Positions 61,773 to 64,000 of a stretch of 64,000 bases of DNA are shown piece after piece (positions within the stretch are counted from its first letter, which is position 1; each line of letters opens with the position of its first letter). The stretch is taken from the NCBI GenBank assembly GCA_039819785.1, contig JBCBRH010000001.1, positions 161,508 to 225,507 of the forward strand, given 5' to 3'. The notes below the pieces were generated by a model. That model did not search any database. It was not told the DNA's origin and saw only the letters and a program-made list of their open reading frames with translations. Position numbers and translations under genes: made by a program. This DNA comes from JBCBRD01 sp039819785. GTDB lineage: Bacteria; Pseudomonadota; Alphaproteobacteria; Rhizobiales; Hyphomicrobiaceae.

Positions 61773-63734
61773 TCACTCCTGCATCACGTAGGTGCCGGGC
61801 GCCTCAGCAAGGCATGGGTACCCCTGATCTGAGGCTCCTAATCCAGGAGGCGGGCCTGGCTCACTTGACCGATCCTTCAGCCAGGAGGCCCATTGCGGCC
61901 ACCATGAACCGTCTTTGTGCTCAACGCTTGCAGCCCATGTGTCTGGATCGGCATAGGGGTCGTGGTGTGCACGCGATGCGACCTGGTAGCTCCGGCGTAG
62001 CCGGCCGATTTCGGAAACAATACCGGCGTTGTGGCCCCCGGTTGTCAGCAAGAAGGTTGTCTCGGTGTCCGTGAGAAGGCTGATTTTAAAAACAGACCGC
62101 CATGGGGCCACGTGGTCGCGTGTCGTTCCGACGGCGAAGATTGGAACACGAATATCAGTGAGTGCGATCGGCTTTCCGTCAACTTCGAAGTGACCCTTGG
62201 ACAGAGTGTTTTCGAGGTAGAGATGGCGCAAGTATTCCGAATGCATCCGATACGGCATGCGAGTTGCGTCAGCGTTCCAGGCCATGAGGTCATTCATCGG
62301 GCTGCGCTCGCCCATCATGTATTCGCGGACCAAACGGGACCAGACGAGATCATTGGATCTCAACATTTGGAACGTGCCTGCCATTTGTTTCGTGTCGAGG
62401 AAGCCTTGTTCCCACATCATGTCTTCAAGAAACGTGAGCTGGCTGTCGTTGATGAAGAGCATCAGTTCGCCAGCCTCGGTGAAATCGGTTTGGGCCGCGA
62501 GAAGAGTGAGGGAGGCGAGCCGCGTATCGCCATCGCGGGCCATGGCGGAGGCTGCGATCGAGAGAATTGTCCCTCCAAGGCAATAGCCGACGGCGTGGAC
62601 AGGTGTGTCAGGAACCACTGCGGTCACGGCATCCAGCGCGTCCATGATCCCCAGCCTGCGATAGGCATCCATACCTAGGTCGCGCTCTTCTGGTCCGGGG
62701 TTTTTCCAAGACACCATGAAGACCGTAAATCCCTGGCTGGTCAGATATTTTACGAGGGAATTGCGAGGTGACAGATCAAGAATGTAATACTTCATGATCC
62801 ACGCTGGAACGATGAAGATGGGCTCTGGATGCACGCTGTCTGTGGTGGCGTCGTATTGGATAAGTTCGATCAGACGGTTGCGATAGATGACTTTGCCGGG
62901 TGTGACGGCGACATCGATCCCGACCTGGAAGTCTTCGGTGCCAACGGGTTTTCGCCCAAACACCGCGCGTTCCCAGTCTTCCATGAAGTTTTGAGCACCG
63001 CGGACGAAGTTCATGCCACCTTCGTTCATCGTGCGTTGGAGAACTTCAGGGTTGGTCAGAACGAAGTTTGTCGGTGAAATCATGTCGAGCAGCTGACGGC
63101 TTGCGAATTCCACGACACTTTCATGCTGCCGGGTGACCCCGCGGATCCCCGTTGTTGCGTTGTGCCACCACTGCTGTTGCAGCAGAAAACTCTGATAGAT
63201 GAACGTGTAGGGCCATTGCTGCCAGGCCTCGTTTTCAAATCTTCGATCCTGGGGTAGAGGCTCGATGCATGGCCCCGTTTGTCCACCATACAACGCGGAT
63301 GCGGCGGTATAGCGGGCCAGTTTCACCGACTTGCGAATTGCCTTTTCGACCAACCGGGTTTGGGTGCCTGGTGACGCCGCCAAATGCGTCGCCCAGTCGA
63401 GGTAGGCGGCACTGAGTGCGGCTGGAGAAAGCCCAAGTGTGAAATGCGCAGTGGCTGCGTGGACCGAGCGATCGATGACGTCGGCCATCGCCGTTGAACT
63501 GTACGAGTCCGCTTCGAACGGTGAATGGATATTTGCATGGGTCCACGCAGCCCTGACGGCGTGACGTGACCGGTTGTGATCCTGGTTGGGTGGTCTTGTC
63601 GTCACCGGAGCCGCTGCGGCAGACGAGGTGACCGGCTGGTGGCCGGGGCAAGGCAGATTGAGTACCTGTGTGTCAGGGCGGGGATGCGCTGCATCAGTTG
63701 GCTCGACTTGCTGTGTTGGATCGGGAACGTTCAC
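61773..63734 (-). CDS. phaC: Polyhydroxyalkanoate synthase, class I type
   Basis: PhaC polymerises (R)-3-hydroxyacyl-CoA into PHA at granule surfaces. The catalytic Cys385 sits in AVGYCLGGT, the lipase-like box, with Asp540 (FAVGTTRDHVAPW) and His568 (TTGGHNAGI) completing the triad. The 653 residues are at the long end of class I; the first 70 residues are polar and variable. The start is a GTG with a GGAG box 7 bases before it. It reads into fabI with a short overlap and lies below the FNR-like palindrome. A depolymerase gene (phaZ) is at the other end of the cluster. Confidence 0.93.
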   Translation of the reverse strand: MNVPDPTQQVEPTDAAHPRPDTQVLNLPCPGHQPVTSSAAAAPVTTRPPNQDHNRSRHAVRAAWTHANIHSPFEADSYSSTAMADVIDRSVHAATAHFTLGLSPAALSAAYLDWATHLAASPGTQTRLVEKAIRKSVKLARYTAASALYGGQTGPCIEPLPQDRRFENEAWQQWPYTFIYQSFLLQQQWWHNATTGIRGVTRQHESVVEFASRQLLDMISPTNFVLTNPEVLQRTMNEGGMNFVRGAQNFMEDWERAVFGRKPVGTEDFQVGIDVAVTPGKVIYRNRLIELIQYDATTDSVHPEPIFIVPAWIMKYYILDLSPRNSLVKYLTSQGFTVFMVSWKNPGPEERDLGMDAYRRLGIMDALDAVTAVVPDTPVHAVGYCLGGTILSIAASAMARDGDTRLASLTLLAAQTDFTEAGELMLFINDSQLTFLEDMMWEQGFLDTKQMAGTFQMLRSNDLVWSRLVREYMMGERSPMNDLMAWNADATRMPYRMHSEYLRHLYLENTLSKGHFEVDGKPIALTDIRVPIFAVGTTRDHVAPWRSVFKISLLTDTETTFLLTTGGHNAGIVSEIGRLRRSYQVASRAHHDPYADPDTWAASVEHKDGSWWPQWASWLKDRSSEPGPPPGLGASDQGYPCLAEAPGTYVMQE

Positions 63735-63793
63735 ATCCGCACTCCGGTCAGATTATCCTGCAGCGCAGCATACTTGGTTCGTGTGAACACGCG

Positions 63794-63807
63794 TTGACGG
63801 TCGTCAA
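63794..63807. promoter_or_regulatory. FNR/FixK-like palindrome upstream of phaC
   Basis: TTGAC-GGTC-GTCAA has perfect 5-bp arms and a 4-base centre, the architecture of FNR/FixK/CRP-family sites (TTGAT-N4-ATCAA) with one base changed symmetrically in each arm. It lies about 60 bp upstream of the phaC GTG, a distance that suits an activator site. Which regulator binds is not shown by the sequence. Confidence 0.5.
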
Positions 63808-63926
63808 TTTTGGAAATCCACGCGTTTTGGCGGTTTTTGGGGCTGGGAAGTCGGTCGCTGGAGCGTTATCGGCTTGCTGCCGTATCGAGCGCGCGGGGGG
63901 CGGTTTTGACAACCGGAAAGGGGACT

Positions 63927-64000
<74 letters not shown>

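Overview
The window is a GC-rich bacterial chromosome segment with tightly packed genes on both strands. The gene set points to an alphaproteobacterium, most likely of the Hyphomicrobiales or a close order. Supporting features are a class II DAHP synthase, MeaB, a DUF2865 protein, an ATM1-type exporter beside a LysM protein and a LOG-family enzyme, mreB directly after leuA, and polyhydroxyalkanoate (PHA) metabolism. The taxon is an inference from gene content and was not tested by alignment. I see no insertion sequence, prophage, CRISPR array or rRNA. One tRNA (Lys, CTT) is cut by the right edge.

Layout, left to right. Positions 1-10.3 kb hold housekeeping genes: the end of rpiA, glutathione reductase, an SDR oxidoreductase, a YceI protein, a carboxylate-amine ligase, class II DAHP synthase, NAD synthetase, a small membrane protein and gltX. 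Positions 10.4-22.5 kb hold a GNAT enzyme, a DUF2865 secreted protein, cysS, citramalate synthase, a large membrane-anchored TPR-CHAT protein (putative caspase-like protease), MeaB and an M48 protease. Positions 22.6-28.6 kb form a LOG / LysM-coiled-coil / ATM1-exporter module. Positions 28.7-31.8 kb hold a Ca/Na antiporter, serB and miaA.

Positions 32-43.4 kb carry most of branched-chain amino acid synthesis: ilvB, a glutathione S-transferase, ilvN, ilvC and leuA. With cimA upstream, this gives a threonine-independent route to isoleucine as well as valine and leucine. Between them lie a DUF1190 lipoprotein, a 1.2 kb gene-poor gap with a possible structured RNA, an ArsM-like methyltransferase, a NUDIX protein and a PhzF protein. 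Positions 43.6-51.1 kb hold mreB without mreC/mreD, an anchored OmpA-like protein, a YjbQ protein, a small exported protein, trhO, an NTF2-like protein, panD and a pair of YeeE/YedE transporters.

Positions 51.4-63.7 kb are the most distinctive part: an accessory cluster with an intracellular PHA depolymerase, a Ca-type P-ATPase, a flavodoxin-fold oxidoreductase, a phosphotransferase/kinase fusion, a GNAT protein, ackA, a MaoC-hydratase/phosphate acetyltransferase fusion, a FabI paralogue and a PHA synthase. The last four are closely spaced or overlapping on the minus strand, and an FNR/FixK-like palindrome lies about 60 bp upstream of phaC. I read this as an oxygen-limitation module that moves acyl-CoA into PHA or into acetate plus ATP. 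The genes are visible in the sequence; the joint role is inference.
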